DNA from: Hydractinia symbiolongicarpus
Lineage: Eukaryota > Cnidaria > Hydrozoa > Anthoathecata > Hydractiniidae
NCBI RefSeq assembly: GCF_029227915.1
Contig: NC_079882.1
Location: 15,078,501 to 15,142,500, forward strand
Length of the DNA: 64,000 bases
Direction: 5' to 3'
Within the stretch, counting starts at the first letter, position 1. Each line of letters opens with the position of its first letter. The position numbers and the translations under genes were made by a program. This document shows, one piece after another, positions 1 to 12,262 of this stretch. The notes under the pieces are model-generated. The model had not been told where the DNA came from, ran no database searches, and saw only the letters and a program-made list of their open reading frames with translations.

Positions 1-1273
1 TCATTGGCGAAGTTGCCTTACAACACTCTTAACTACGTGCACAGTCCTATGAAGGCTGTAATATGGTCTTTTGCAGTCTAATAAAGGTCTCACACGTAGA
101 TCACGTAGTTCCATTTGCCTGTGCAGGTTACCATTGGACTATTCCTTCCAGTCTCAATGCGCTACAACGTTGCAAGTGATTTTCCTTAGCGCCGTGGCCT
201 TAGAACACTCCTAACTACGTTCACAGTCCTATAAAGGCTGTAATATGGCGTTTTGCAGTCTAATAAAGGTCTCACACGTAAATCACGTGGTTTCACCTGT
301 CTGCGCAGGTTACCATTGGGCTAGTCCTTCCAGTCTCAATGCGCTACAACGTCCCAATTCGTTTTCATTGGCGAAGTTGCCTTACAACATTCTTAACTAC
401 GTGCACAGTCCTCTAAAGGCTGTAATATGGCCTTTTGCAGTCTAATAAAGGCTTCACACGTAAATCACGTGGTTCCATTTGTCTGTGCAGGTTACCATTG
501 GACTATTCCTTCCAGTCTCAATGCGCTACAACGTCCCAAGTCGTTTTCATTAGCGCCGTTGCCTTACAACACTCTTAACTACGTACACAGTCCTATAAAG
601 GCTGTAATATGGCCTTTTGCAGTCTAATAAAGGACTCACACGTAAATCCGAGGTTCCATTTGCCTGTGCAGGTTACCATTGGACTATTCCTTTTCGTCTT
701 AATGCACTACAACGTCCCAAGTCGTTTTCATTAGCGCTGTTGCCTTACAACTCTCTTAACTACGTGCACAGTCCTATAAAGGCTGTAATATGGCCTTTTT
801 CAGTCTAATAAAGGCCCCACACGTAAATCACGTGGTTCCATCTGCCTGGGCAGGTTACCATTGGCCTAGTTTTTTCAGTCTCAATGCGCTACAACGTCCC
901 AAGTCGTTTTCATTGGCGAAGTTGCCTTACAACAATCTTAACTACGTGCACAGTCCTATAAAGGCTGTAATATGGCCCTTTGCAGTCTAATAAAGGCCTC
1001 ACACGTAAATCACGTGGTTTAACCTGTCTGTGCAGGTTACCATTGGCCTAGTCCTTCCAGTCTCAATGCGCTACAACGTCCCAAGTCGTTTTCATTGGGG
1101 AAATTGCCTTACAACACTCTTAACTACGTGCACAGTCCTATAAAGGCTGTAATATGGCCTTTTACAGTTCAATAAAGGCCTCACACGTAAATCACGTGGT
1201 TTCACCTGTCTGCGCAGGTTACCATTGGACTATTCCTTCACGTCTCAATGCGCTACAACGTCCCAAGTCGCTT
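1..1273 (+). repeat. 7-monomer HOR unit, copy 1
   Basis: Bases 1-1,273 and 1,274-2,546 align at an exact offset of 1,273 bp, seven monomers of which one is a base short (7x182-1). Diagnostic variants line up, including CCTATGAAGG with ATATGGTCTTTTGC at the start of each copy and the CCGAGGTTCC variant near 647 and 1,920. Differences are scattered substitutions such as CACGTAGTTCC at about 105 against CACGAGGTTCC at about 1,378. Confidence 0.9.
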
Positions 1274-2546
1274 TCATTGGCGAAGTTGCCTTACAACACT
1301 CTTAACTACGTGCACAGTCCTATGAAGGCTGTAATATGGTCTTTTGCAGTCTAATAAAGGTCTCACACGTAGATCACGAGGTTCCATTTGCCTGTGCAGG
1401 TTACCATTGGACTATTCCTTCCAGTCTCAATGCGCTACAACGTTGCAAGTGATTTTCCTTAGCGCCGTGGCCTTAGAACACTCCTAACTACGTTCACAGT
1501 CCTATAAAGGCTGTAATATGGCCTTTTGCAGTCTAATAAAGGTCTCACACGTAAATCACGTGGTTTCACCTGTCTGCGCAGGTTACCATTGGGCTAGGCC
1601 TTCCAGTCTCAATGCGCTACAACGTCCCAATTCGTTTTCATTGGCTAAGTTGCCTTACAACATTCTTAACTACGTGCACAGTCCTCTAAAGGCTGTAATA
1701 TGGGCTTTTGCAGTCTAATAAAGGCTTCACACGTAAATCACGTGGTTCCATTTGTCTGTGCAGGTTACCATTGGACTATTCCTTCCAGTCTCAATGCGCT
1801 ACAACGTCCCAAGTCGTTTTCATTAGCGCCGTTGCCTTAAAACACTCTTAACTACGTACACAGTCCTATAAAGGCTGTAATATGGCCTTTTGCAGTCTAA
1901 TAAAGGACTCACACGTAAATCCGAGGTTCCATTTGCCTGTGCAGGTTACCATTGGACTATTCCTTTTCGTCTCAATGCACTACAACGTCCCAAGTCGTTT
2001 TCATTAGCGCTGTTGCCTTACAACTCTCTTAACTACGTGCACAGTCCTATAAAGGATGTAATATGGCCTTTTTCAGTCTAATAAAGGCTTTACACGTAAA
2101 TCACGTGGTTCCATCTGCCTGGGCAGGTTACCATTGGCCTAGTTCTTTCAGTCTCAATGCGCTACAACGTCCCAAGTCGTTTTCATTGGCGAAGTTGCCT
2201 TACAACAATCTTAACTACGTGCACAGTCCTATAAAGGCTGTAGTATGGCCCTTTGCAGTCTAATAAAGGCCTCACACGTAAATCACGTGGTTTAACCTGT
2301 CTGTGCAGGTTACCATTAACCTAGTCCTTCCAGTCTCAATGCGCTACAACGTCCCAAGTCGTTTTCATTGGGGAAATTGCCTTACAACACTCTTAACTAC
2401 GTGCACAGTCCTATAAAGGCTGTAATATGGCCTTTAACAGTCCAATAAAGGCCTCACACGTAAATCACGTGGTTTCACCTGTCTGCGCAGGTTACCATTG
2501 GACTATTCCTTCACGTCTCAATGCGCTACAACGTCCCAAGTCGCTT
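1274..2546 (+). repeat. 7-monomer HOR unit, copy 2
   Basis: Second full copy of the 1,273-bp unit. A third copy begins at 2,547 with the same marker (CCTATGAAGG, ATATGGTC) and follows for over two monomers. It then departs and rejoins near 3,700 at an offset of 1,637 bp instead of 1,273, so two extra monomers separate the markers there. Confidence 0.9.
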
Positions 2547-4530
2547 TCATTGGCGAAGTTGCCTTACAACACTCTTAACTACGTGCACAGTCCTATGAAG
2601 GCTGTAATATGGTCTTTTGCAGTCTAATAAAGGTCTCACACGTAGATCACGTGGTTCCATTTGCCTGTGCAGGTTACCATTGGACTATTCCTTCCAGTCT
2701 CAATGCGCTACAGCGTTGCAAGTGATTTTCCTTAGCGCCGTGGCCTTAGAACACTCTTAACTACGTTCACAGTCCTATAAAGGCTGTAATATGGCCTTTT
2801 GCAGTCTAATAAAGGTCTCACACGTAAATCACGTGGTTTCACCTGTCTGCGCAGGTTACCATTGGGCTAGTCCTTCCAGTCTCAATGCGCTACAACGTCC
2901 CAATTCGTTTTCATTGGGGAAGTTGCCTTAGAACATTCTTAACTACGTGCACAGTACTCTAAAGGCTGTAATATGGCCTTTTGCAGTCTAATAAAGGCCT
3001 CACACGTAAATCACGTGGTTTCACCTGCCTGCGCAGGTTACCATTGGACTAATCGTGCCAGTCTCAATGCGCTACAACGTCCCAAGTTGTTTTCATTGGC
3101 GAAGTTACCTTAGAACACTATTAACTACGTGCACAGTCCTATAAAGGCTGTAATATGTCCTTTCGCAGTCTAATAAAGGCCACACACGTTTATCACGTGG
3201 TTCCATTTGCCTGTGCAGGTTAAAATTGGACTATTCCTTCCAGTCTCAATGCGGTACAACGTCCCAAGTCGTTTTCATTAGCGCCGTTGCCTTACAACAG
3301 TCTTAACAACGTTCACAGTCCTATAAAGGCTGTAATATGGCCTTTTGCAGTCTAATAAAGGTCTCACACGTAAATCACGTGGTTTCACCTGTCTGCGCAG
3401 GTTACCATTGGGCTAGTCCTTCCAGTCTCAATGCGCTACAACGTCCCAATTCGTTTTCATTGGGGAAGTTGCCTTAGAACATTCTTAACTACGTGCACAG
3501 TACTCTAAAGGCTTTAATATGGCCTTTTGCAGTCTAATAAAGGCCTCACACGTAAATCACGTGGTTCCATTTGCCTGTGCAGGTTACCATTGGACTATTT
3601 TTCCAGTCTCAATGTTCTACAACGTCGCAAGTTGTTTTCCTTAGCGCCCTTGCCTTACAATACTATTAACAACGTGCACAGTCCTATAAAGGCTGTAATA
3701 TGACCTTTTTCAGTCTAATAAAGGCCTCACACGTAAATCACGTGGTTCCATCTGGCTGGGCAAGTTACCATTGGCCTAGTTCTTTCAGTCTCAATGCGCT
3801 ACAACGTCCCAAGTCGTTTTCATTGGCGAAGTTGCCTTACAACAATCTTAACTACGTGCACAGTCCAATAAAGGCTGTAATATGGCCCTTTGCAGTCTAA
3901 TAAAGGCCTCACACGTAAATCACGTGGTTTAACCTGTCTGTGCAGGTTACCATTGGCCTAGTCCTTCCAATCTCAATGCACTACAACGTCCCAAGTCGTT
4001 TTCATTGGGGAAATTGCCTTACAACACTCTTAACTACGTGCACAGTCATATAAAGGCTGTAATATGGCCTTTTACAGTCCAATAAAAGCCTCACACGTAA
4101 ATCACGTGGTTTCACCTGTCTGCGCAGGTTACCATTGGACTATTCCTTCACGTCTCAATGCGCTACAACGTCCCAAGTCGCTTTCATTGGCGAAGTTGCC
4201 TTACAACACTCTTAACTACGTGCACAGTCCTATGAAGGCTGTAATATGGTCTTTTGCAGTCTAATAAAGGTCTCACACGTAGATCACGTGGTTCCATTTG
4301 CCTGTGCAGGTTACCATTGGACTATTCCTTCCAGTCTCAATGCGCTACAACGTTGCAAGTGATTTTCCTTAGCGCCGTGGCCTTAGAACACTCTTAACTA
4401 CGTTCACAGTCCTATAAAGGCTGTAATATGGCCTTTTGCAGTCTAATAAAGGTCTCACACGTAAATCACGTGGTTTCACCTGTCTGCGCAGGTTACCATT
4501 GGGCTAGTCCTTCCAGTCTCAATGCGCTAC
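2547..4530 (+). repeat. Nine-monomer variant of the 7-mer unit
   Basis: The segment from 3,700 to 4,264 matches 2,063-2,627 at an offset of 1,637 bp (9x182-1). The stretch between, about 2,985-3,690, includes monomers with TGGACTAATCGTGCC and TGTCCTTTCGC variants that are not in copies 1 and 2. The unit has therefore gained two monomers and exchanged others, as unequal exchange would produce. Confidence 0.75.
2904..2918 (+). other. CENP-B-box-like segment (partial match)
   Basis: In monomers reading AATTCGTTTTCATTGGGG, the segment beginning TTCG aligns with the mammalian CENP-B core TTCGNNNNANNCGGG. TTCG and the final GGG match; the central A is C and the C before GGG is T. That is 7 of 9 core positions. 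The same variant recurs in many + monomers, for example around 5,450, 9,450, 13,630, 16,360 and 31,100. Two core mismatches make binding by a mammalian-type CENP-B doubtful. Confidence 0.3.
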
Positions 4531-6354
4531 AACGTCCCAAGTTGTTTTCATTGGCGAAGTTACCTTAGAACACTATTAACTACGTGCACAGTCCTATAAA
4601 GGCTGTAATATGTCATTTCGCAGTCTAATAAAGGCCTCACACGTTAATCACGTGGTTCCATTTGCCTGTGCAGGTTACCATTGGACTATTCCTTCCAGTC
4701 TCAATGCGGTACAACGTCCCAAGTCGTTTTCATTAGCGCCGTTGCCTTACAACAGTCTTAACAACGTTCACAGTCCTATAAAGGCTGTAATATGGCCTTT
4801 TGCAGTCTAATAAAGGTCTCACACGTAAATCACGTGGTTTCACCTGTCTGCGCAGGTTACCATTGGGCTAGTCCTTCCAGTCTCAATGCGCTACAACGTC
4901 CCAATTCGTTTTCATTGGGGAAGTTGCCTTAGAACATTCTTAACTACGTGCACAGTACTCTAAAGTCTGTAATATGGCCTTTTGAAGTCTAATAAAGGCC
5001 TCACACGTAAATCACGTGGTTCCATTTGCCTGTGCAGGTTACCATTGGACTATTCCTTTTCGTCTCAATGCACTACAACGTCCCAAGTCGTTTTCATTAG
5101 CGCTGTTGCCTTACAACTCTCTTAACTACGTGCACACTCCTATAAAGGCTGTAGTATGGCCTTTTTCAGTCTAATAAAGGCCTCACACGTAAATCACGTG
5201 GTTTCATTTGCCTGTGCAGGTTACCATTGGACTATTCCTTCCCGTCTCAATGCGCTACAACGTTGCAAGTGATTTTCCTTAGCGCCGTGGCCTTAGAACA
5301 CTCTTAACTACGTTCACAGTCCTATAAAGGCTGTAATATGGCCTTTTGCAGTCTAATAAAGGTCTCACACGTAAATCACGTGGTTTCACCTGTCTGCGCA
5401 GGTTACCATTGGGCTAGTCCTTCCAGTCTCAATGCACTACAACGTCCCAATTCGTTTTCATTGGGGAAGTTGCCTTAGCACATTCTTAACTACGTGCACA
5501 GTACTCTAAAGGCTGTAATATGGCCTTTTGCAGTCTAATAAAGGCCTCACACGTAAATCACGTGGTTTTACCTGCCTGCGCAGGTTACCATTGGACTAAT
5601 CGTGCCAGTCTCAATGCGCTACAACGTCCCAAGTTGTTTTCATTGGCGAAGTTACCTTAGAACACTATTAACTACGTGCACAGTCCTATAAAGGCTGTAA
5701 TATGTCCTTTCGCAGTCTAATAAAGGCCTCACACGTTAATCACGTGGTTCCATTTGCCTGTGCAGGTTACCATTGGACTATTCCTTCCAGTCTCAATGCG
5801 GTACAACGTCCCAAGTCGTTTTCATTAGCGCCGTTGCCTTACAACAGTCTTAACAACGTTCACAGTCCTATAAAGGCTGTAATATGGCCTTTTGCAGTCT
5901 AATAAAGGTCTCACACGTAAATCACGTGGTTTCACCTGTCTGCGCAGGTTACCATTGGGCTAGTCCTTCCAGTCTCAATGCGCTACAACGTCCCAATTCG
6001 TTTTCATTGGGGAAGTTGCCTTAGAACATTCTTAACTACGTGCACAGTACTCTAAAGTCTGTAATATGGCCTTTTGAAGTCTAATAAAGGCCTCACACGT
6101 AAATCACGTGGTTCCATTTGCCTGTGCAGGTTACCATTGGACTATTCCTTTTCGTCTCAATGCACTACAACGTCCCAAGTCGTTTTCATTAGCGCTGTTG
6201 CCTTACAACTCTCTTAACTACGTGCACACTCCTATAAAGGCTGTAGTATGGCCTTTTTCAGTCTAATAAAGGCCTCACACGTAAATCACGTGGTTTCATT
6301 TGCCTGTGCAGGTTACCATTGGACTATTCCTTCCCGTCTCAATGCGCTACATCC
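4531..6354 (+). repeat. 6-monomer (1,092 bp) duplication
   Basis: About four monomers starting near 4,531 (CCAAGTTGTTTTCATTGGCG, then ATGTCATTTCGC at 4,610) recur 1,092 bp later from 5,623 (ATGTCCTTTCGC at 5,702) up to about 6,354. Shared rare variants include CAACAGTCTTAACAACGTTC and GGCCTTTTGAAGTC. The match ends at 6,354, where copy two reads CTACATCCTCCC against CTACAACGTTGC in copy one. Confidence 0.8.
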
Positions 6355-9300
6355 TCCCAATTTGTTTTCATTAGCGCCGTTGCCTTACAACATTATTAAC
6401 TACGTGCACAGTCCTATAAAGGCTGTAATATGGCCTTTTGCAGTCCAATAAAGGCCTCACACGTAAATCACGTGGTTTCACCTGTCTGCGCAGGTTACCA
6501 TTGGACTATTCCTTCACGTCTCAATGCGCTACAACGTCCCAAGTCGCTTTCATTGGTGAAGTTGCCTTACAACACTCTTAACTACGTGCACAGTCCTATG
6601 AAGGCTGTAATATGGTCTTTTGCAGTCTAATAAAGGTCTCACACGTAGATCACGTGGTTCCATTTGCCTGTGCAGGTTACCATTGGACTATTCCTTCCAG
6701 TCTCAATGCGCTACAACGTTGCAAGTGATTTTCCTTAGGGCTGTGGCCTTAGAACACTCTTAACTATGTGCACAGTCCTATAAAGGCTGTAATATGGCCT
6801 TTTGCAGTCTAATAAAGGCGTCACACGTAAACACGTGGTTTCACCTGCCTGCACCGGTTACCATTGGACTATTTTTCAAGTCTCAATGTTCTACAACGTC
6901 GTAAGTCGTTTTCCTTAGCGCCGTTGCCTTACAATACTATTAACAACGTGCACAGTCCTATAAAGGCTGTAATATGGCCTTTTTCAGTCTAATAAAGGCC
7001 TCACACGTAAATCACGTGGTTCCATCTGCCTACGCAGATTGCCATTGGACTGTTCCTTCCCGTCTCGATGCACTACAACGTCCCAAGTCGTCTTCATTAG
7101 CGCCATTGCCTTACAACACTCTTAACTACGTGCACAGTCCTATAAAGGCTGTAATATGTCCTTTCGCAGTCTAATAAAGGCCTTACACGTTAATCACGTG
7201 GTTTCATTTGCCTGTGCAGGTTACCATTGGACTATTCCTTCCAGTCTCAATGCGGTACAACGTCCCAAGTCGTTTTCATTAGCGCCGTTGCCTAACAATA
7301 GTCTTAACTACGTTCACAGTCCTATAAAGGCTGTAATATGGCCTTTTGCAGTCTAATAAAGGTCTCACACGTAAATCACGTGGTTTCACCTGTCTGCGCA
7401 GGTTACCATTGGGCTAGTTCTTCCAGTCTCAATGCGCTACAACGTCCCAATTCGTTTTCATTGGGGAAGTTGCCTTAGAACATTCTTAACTACGTGCACA
7501 GTACTCTAAAGGCTGTAATATGGCCTTTTGCAGTCTAATAAAGGCCTCACACGTAAATCACGTGGTTCCATTTGCCTGTGCAGGTTACCATTGGACTATT
7601 TTTCCAGTCTCAACGTTCTACAACGTCGCAAGTCGTTTTCCTTAGCGCCGTTGCCTTACAGTACTATTAACAACGTGCACAGTCCTATAAAGGCTGTAAT
7701 ATGGTCTTTTTCAGTTTAATAAAGGCCTCACACGTAAATCACGTGGTTCCATCTGCCTACGCAGATTGCCATTGGAGTGTTCCTTCCAGTCTCGATGCAC
7801 TACAACGTCCCAAGTCGTCTTCATTAGCGCCGTTGCCTTACAACACTCTTAACTACGCGTACAGTCCTATAAAGGCTGTAATATGGCCTTTTGTAGTCTA
7901 ATAAAGGCTTCACACGTAAATCACGTGGTTTCACCTGCCTGGGCAGGTTACCATTGGCCTAGTTCTTTCAGTCTCAATGCGCTACAACGTCCCAAGTCGT
8001 TTTCATTGGCGAAGTTGCCTTACAACAATCTTAACTACGTGCACAGTCCTATAAAGGCTGTAATATGGCCCTTTGCAGTCTAATAAAGGCCTCACACGTA
8101 AATCACGTGGTTTAACCTGTCTGTGCAGGTTACCATTGGCCTAGTCCTTCCAGTCTCAATGCGCTACAACGTCCCAAGTCGTTTTCATTGGGGAAATTGC
8201 CTTACAACACTCTTAACTACGTGCACAGTCCTATAAAGGCTGTAATATGGCCTTTTGCAGTCCAATAAAGGCCTCACACGTAAATCACGTGGTTTCACCT
8301 GTCTGCGCAGGTTACCATTGGACTATTCCTTCACGTCTCAATGCGCTACAACGTCCCAAGTCGCTTTCATTGGCGAAGTTGCCTTACAAAACTCTTAACT
8401 ACGTGCACAGTCCTATGAAGGCTGTAATATGGTCTTTTGCAGTCTAATAAAGGTCTCACACGTAGATCACGTGGTTCCATTTGCCTGTGCAGGTCACCAT
8501 TGGACTATTCCTTCCAGTCTCAATGCGCTACAACGTTGCAAGTGATTTTCCTTAGCGCTGTGGCCTTAGAACACTCTTAACTATGTGCACAGTCCTATAA
8601 AGGCTGTAATATGGCCTTTTGCAGTCTTATAAAGGCGTCACACGTAAACACGTGGTTTCACCTGCCTGCACCAGTTACCATTGGACTATTTTTCAAGTCT
8701 TAATATTCTACAACGTCGCAAGTCGTTTTCCTTAGCGCCGTTGCCTTACAATACTATTAACAACGTGCACAGTCCTATAAAGGCTGTAATATGGCTTTTT
8801 CAGTCTAATAAAGGCCTCACACGTAAATCACGTGGTTCCATCTGCCTACGCAGATTGCCATTGGACTGTTCCTTCCAGTCTCGATGCACTACAACGTCCC
8901 AAGTCGTCTTCATTAGCGCCGTTGCCTTACAACACTCTTAACTACGTGCACAGTCCTATAAACGCTGTAATATGGCGTTTTGCAGTCTAATAAAGGCTTC
9001 ACACGTAAATCACGTGGTTTCACCTGCCTGCACAGGTTACCATTGGACTAATCGTGCCAGTCTCAATGCGCTACAACGTCCCAAGTTGTTTTCATTGGCG
9101 AAGTTACCTTAGAACACTATTAACTACGTGCACAGTCCTATAAAGGCTGTAATATGTCCTTTCGCAGTCTAATAAAGGCCTCACACGTTAATCACGTGGT
9201 TTCATTTGCCTGTGCAGGTTACCATTGGACTATTCCTTCCAGTCTCAATGCGGTACAACGTCCCAAGTCGTTTTCATTAGCGCCGTTGCCTTACAATAGT

Positions 9301-11880
9301 CTTAACTACGTTCACAGTCCTATAAAGGCTGTAATATCGCCTTTTGCAGTCTAATAAAGGTCTCACACGTAAATCACGTGGTTTCACCTGTCTGCACAGG
9401 TTACCATTGGGCTAGTTCTTCCAGTCTCAATGCGCTACAACGTCCCAATTCGTTTTCATTGGGGAAGTTGCCTTAGAACATTCTTAACTACGTGCACAGT
9501 ACTCTAAAGGCTGTAATATGGCCTTTTGCAGTCTAATAAAGGCCTCACACGTAAATCACGTGGTTCCATTTGCCTGTGCAGGTTACCATTGGACTATTTT
9601 TCCAGTCTCAACGTTCTACAACGTTGCAAGTCGTTTTCCTTAGCGCCGTAGCCTTACAATACTTTTAACAACGTGCACAGTCCTATAAAGGCTGTAATAT
9701 GGTCTTTTTCAGTCTAATAAAGGCCTCACACGTAAATCACGTGGTTCCATCTGCCTACGCAGATTGCCATTGGCCTAGTGCTTCCCGTCTAAATGTGCTA
9801 CAACGTCTCAAGTCGTTTTCATTAGCGCCGTTGCCTTAAAACACTCTTAACTACGTGCACAGTCTTATAAACGCTGTAATATGGCCTTTTGCAGTCTAAT
9901 AAAGGCTTCACACGTTAATCACATGGTTCCATCTGCCTGCGCAGGTTACCATTGGACTAATCGTGCCAGTCTCAATGCGGTACAACGTTCCAAGTCGTTT
10001 TCATTGGCGAAGTTGCCTTACAACAATCTTAACTACGTGCACAGTCCTATAAAGGCTGTAATATGGCCTTTTGCAGTCTAATAAAGGCCTCACACGTAAA
10101 TCACGTGGTTCCATCTGCCCACGCAGATTTCCATTGGACTGTTCCTTCCAGTCTCGATGCACTACAACGTCCCAAGTCGTCTTCATTAGCGCCGTTCCCT
10201 TACAACACTCTTAACTACGTGCACAGTCCTATAAAGGCTGTAATATGGCCTTTTGCAGTCTAATAAAGGCCTCCCACGTAAATCACGTTGTTTCACCTGT
10301 CTGCGCAGGTTACCATTGGACTATTCCTTCACGTCTCAATGCGCTACAACGTCCCAAGTCGCTTTCATTGGCGAAGTTGCCTTACAACACTCTTAACTAC
10401 GTGCACAGTCCTATGAAGGCTGTAATATGGTCTTTTGCAGTCTAATAAAGGTCTCACACGTAGATCACGTGGTTCCATTTGCCTGTGCAGGTTACCATTG
10501 GACTATTCCTTCCAGTCTCAATGCGCTACAACGTTGCAAGTGATTTTCCTTAGCGCCGTGGCCTTAGAACACTCTTAACTATGTGCACAGTCCTATAAAG
10601 GCTGTAATATGGCCTTTTGCAGTCTAATAAAGGCGTCACACGTAAATCACGTGGTTTCACCTGCCTGCACCGGTTACCATTGGACTATTTTTCAAGTCTC
10701 AATGTTCTACAACGTCGCAAGTCGTTTTCCTTAGCGCCGTTGCCTTACAATACTATTAACAACGTGCACAGTCCTATAAAGGCTGTAATATGGCCTTTTT
10801 CAGTCTAATAAAGGCCTCACACGTAAATCACGTGGTTCCATCTGCCTACGCAGATTGCCATTGGACTGTTCCTTCCAGTCTCGATGCACTACAACGTCCC
10901 AAGTCGTCTTCATTAGCGCCGTTGCCTTACAACACTCTTAACTACGCGCACAGTCCTATAAAGGCTGTAATATGACCTTTTGCAGTCTAATAAAGGCTTC
11001 ACACGTAAATCACGTGGTTTCACCTGCCTGTGCAAGTTACCATTGGCCTAGTGCTTCCCGTCTAAATGTGCTACAACGTCTCAAGTCGTTTTCATTAGCG
11101 CCGTTGCCTTAAAACACTCTTAACAACGTGCACAGTCCTATAAACGCTGTATTATGGCCTTTTGCAGTCTAATAAAGGCTTCACACGTAACTCACGTGGT
11201 TTTACCTGCCTGCGCAGGTTACCATTGCACTAATCGTGCCAGTCTCAATGCGCTACAACGTCCCAAGTTGTTTTCATTGGCGAAGTTACCTTAGAACACT
11301 ATTAACTACGTGCACAGTCCTATAAAGGCTGTAATATGTCCTTTCGCAGTCTAATAAAGGCCTTACACCTAAATCACGTGGTTCCATTTGCCTGTGCAGG
11401 TTACCATTGGACTATTCCTTCCAGTCTCAATGCGGTACAACGTCCCAAGTCGTTTTCATTAGCGCCGTTGCCTTACAACAGTCTTTACTACGTTTACAGT
11501 CCTATAAAGGCTGTAATATGGCCTTTTGCAGTCTAATAAAGGTCTCACACGTAAATCACGTGGTTTCACCTGTCTGCGCAGGTTACCATTGGGCTAGTCC
11601 TTCCAGTCTCAATGCACTACAACGTCCCAATTCGTTTTCATTGGGGAAGTTGCCTTAGAACATTCTTAACTACGTGCACAGTACTCTAAAGGCTGTAATA
11701 TGGCCTTTTGCAGTCTAATAAAGGCCTCACACGTAAATCACGTGGTTCCATTTGCCTGTGCAGGTTACCATCGGACTATTTTTCCAGTCTCAATGTTATA
11801 CAACATCGCAAGTCGTTTTCCTTAGCGCCGTTGCCTTACAATACTATCAACAACGTGCACAGTCCTATAAAGGCTGTAAT
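6355..11880 (+). repeat. Diverged, irregular monomers in marker-bounded blocks of 10-13 monomers
   Basis: The marker monomer with CCTATGAAGG and ATATGGTCTTTTGC ends at 4,264, 6,630, 8,447 and 10,445, giving spacings of 2,366, 1,817 and 1,998 bp. After each of the last three markers comes a similar series, including GGCGTCACACGTAAA with CACCTGCCTGCAC (near 6,819, 8,636 and 10,634). Two of these share a one-base deletion (GTAAACACGTGG). These are imperfect HOR copies eroded by indels and monomer gain or loss. Confidence 0.75.
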
Positions 11881-12262
11881 ATGACCTTTTTCAGTCTAAT
11901 AAAGGCCTCACACGTAAATCACGTGGTTCCATCTGCCTGGGCAGGTTACCATTGGCCTAGTTCTTTCAGTCTCAATGCGCTACAACGTCCCAAGTCGTTT
12001 TCATTGGCGAAGTTGCCTTACAACAGTCTTAACTACGTGCACAGTCCTCTAAAGGCTGTAATGTGGCCTTTTGCATTCTAATAAAGGCTTCACACGTAAA
12101 TCACGTGGTTCCATCTGCCTGGGCAGGTTACCATTGGCCTAGTTCTTTCAGTCTCAATGCGCTACAACGTCCCAAGTCGTTTTCATTGGCGAAGTTGCCT
12201 TACAACAGTCTTAACTACGTGCACAGTCCTCTAAAGGCTGTAATGTGGCCTTTTGCAGTCTA
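11881..12262 (+). repeat. Adjacent near-identical monomer pair
   Basis: The monomers starting at 11,881 and 12,063 are virtually identical from CACACGTAAATCACGTGG onwards, including the rare run ATCTGCCTGGGCAGG, the TTCTTTCAGTC form, CTCTAAAGG and the unusual TAATGTGGCC ending. Neighbouring monomers elsewhere differ strongly, so this looks like a recent duplication of a single monomer. Confidence 0.85.

Noticed and set aside
245-445. Recurrent 66-67-codon reading frames, one per monomer, beginning MAFCSLIKASHVNHVV and similar, on + before 50,363 and on - after it
   Set aside because: Each frame is just the monomer translated. It overlaps the next by 19 bases, because the stop in GTCTAATAAAGG lies shortly after the next ATG. 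Monomer length is 182, so the frame shifts each time. Many monomers have stops or lost starts, and no signal, family motif or untranslated context is seen.
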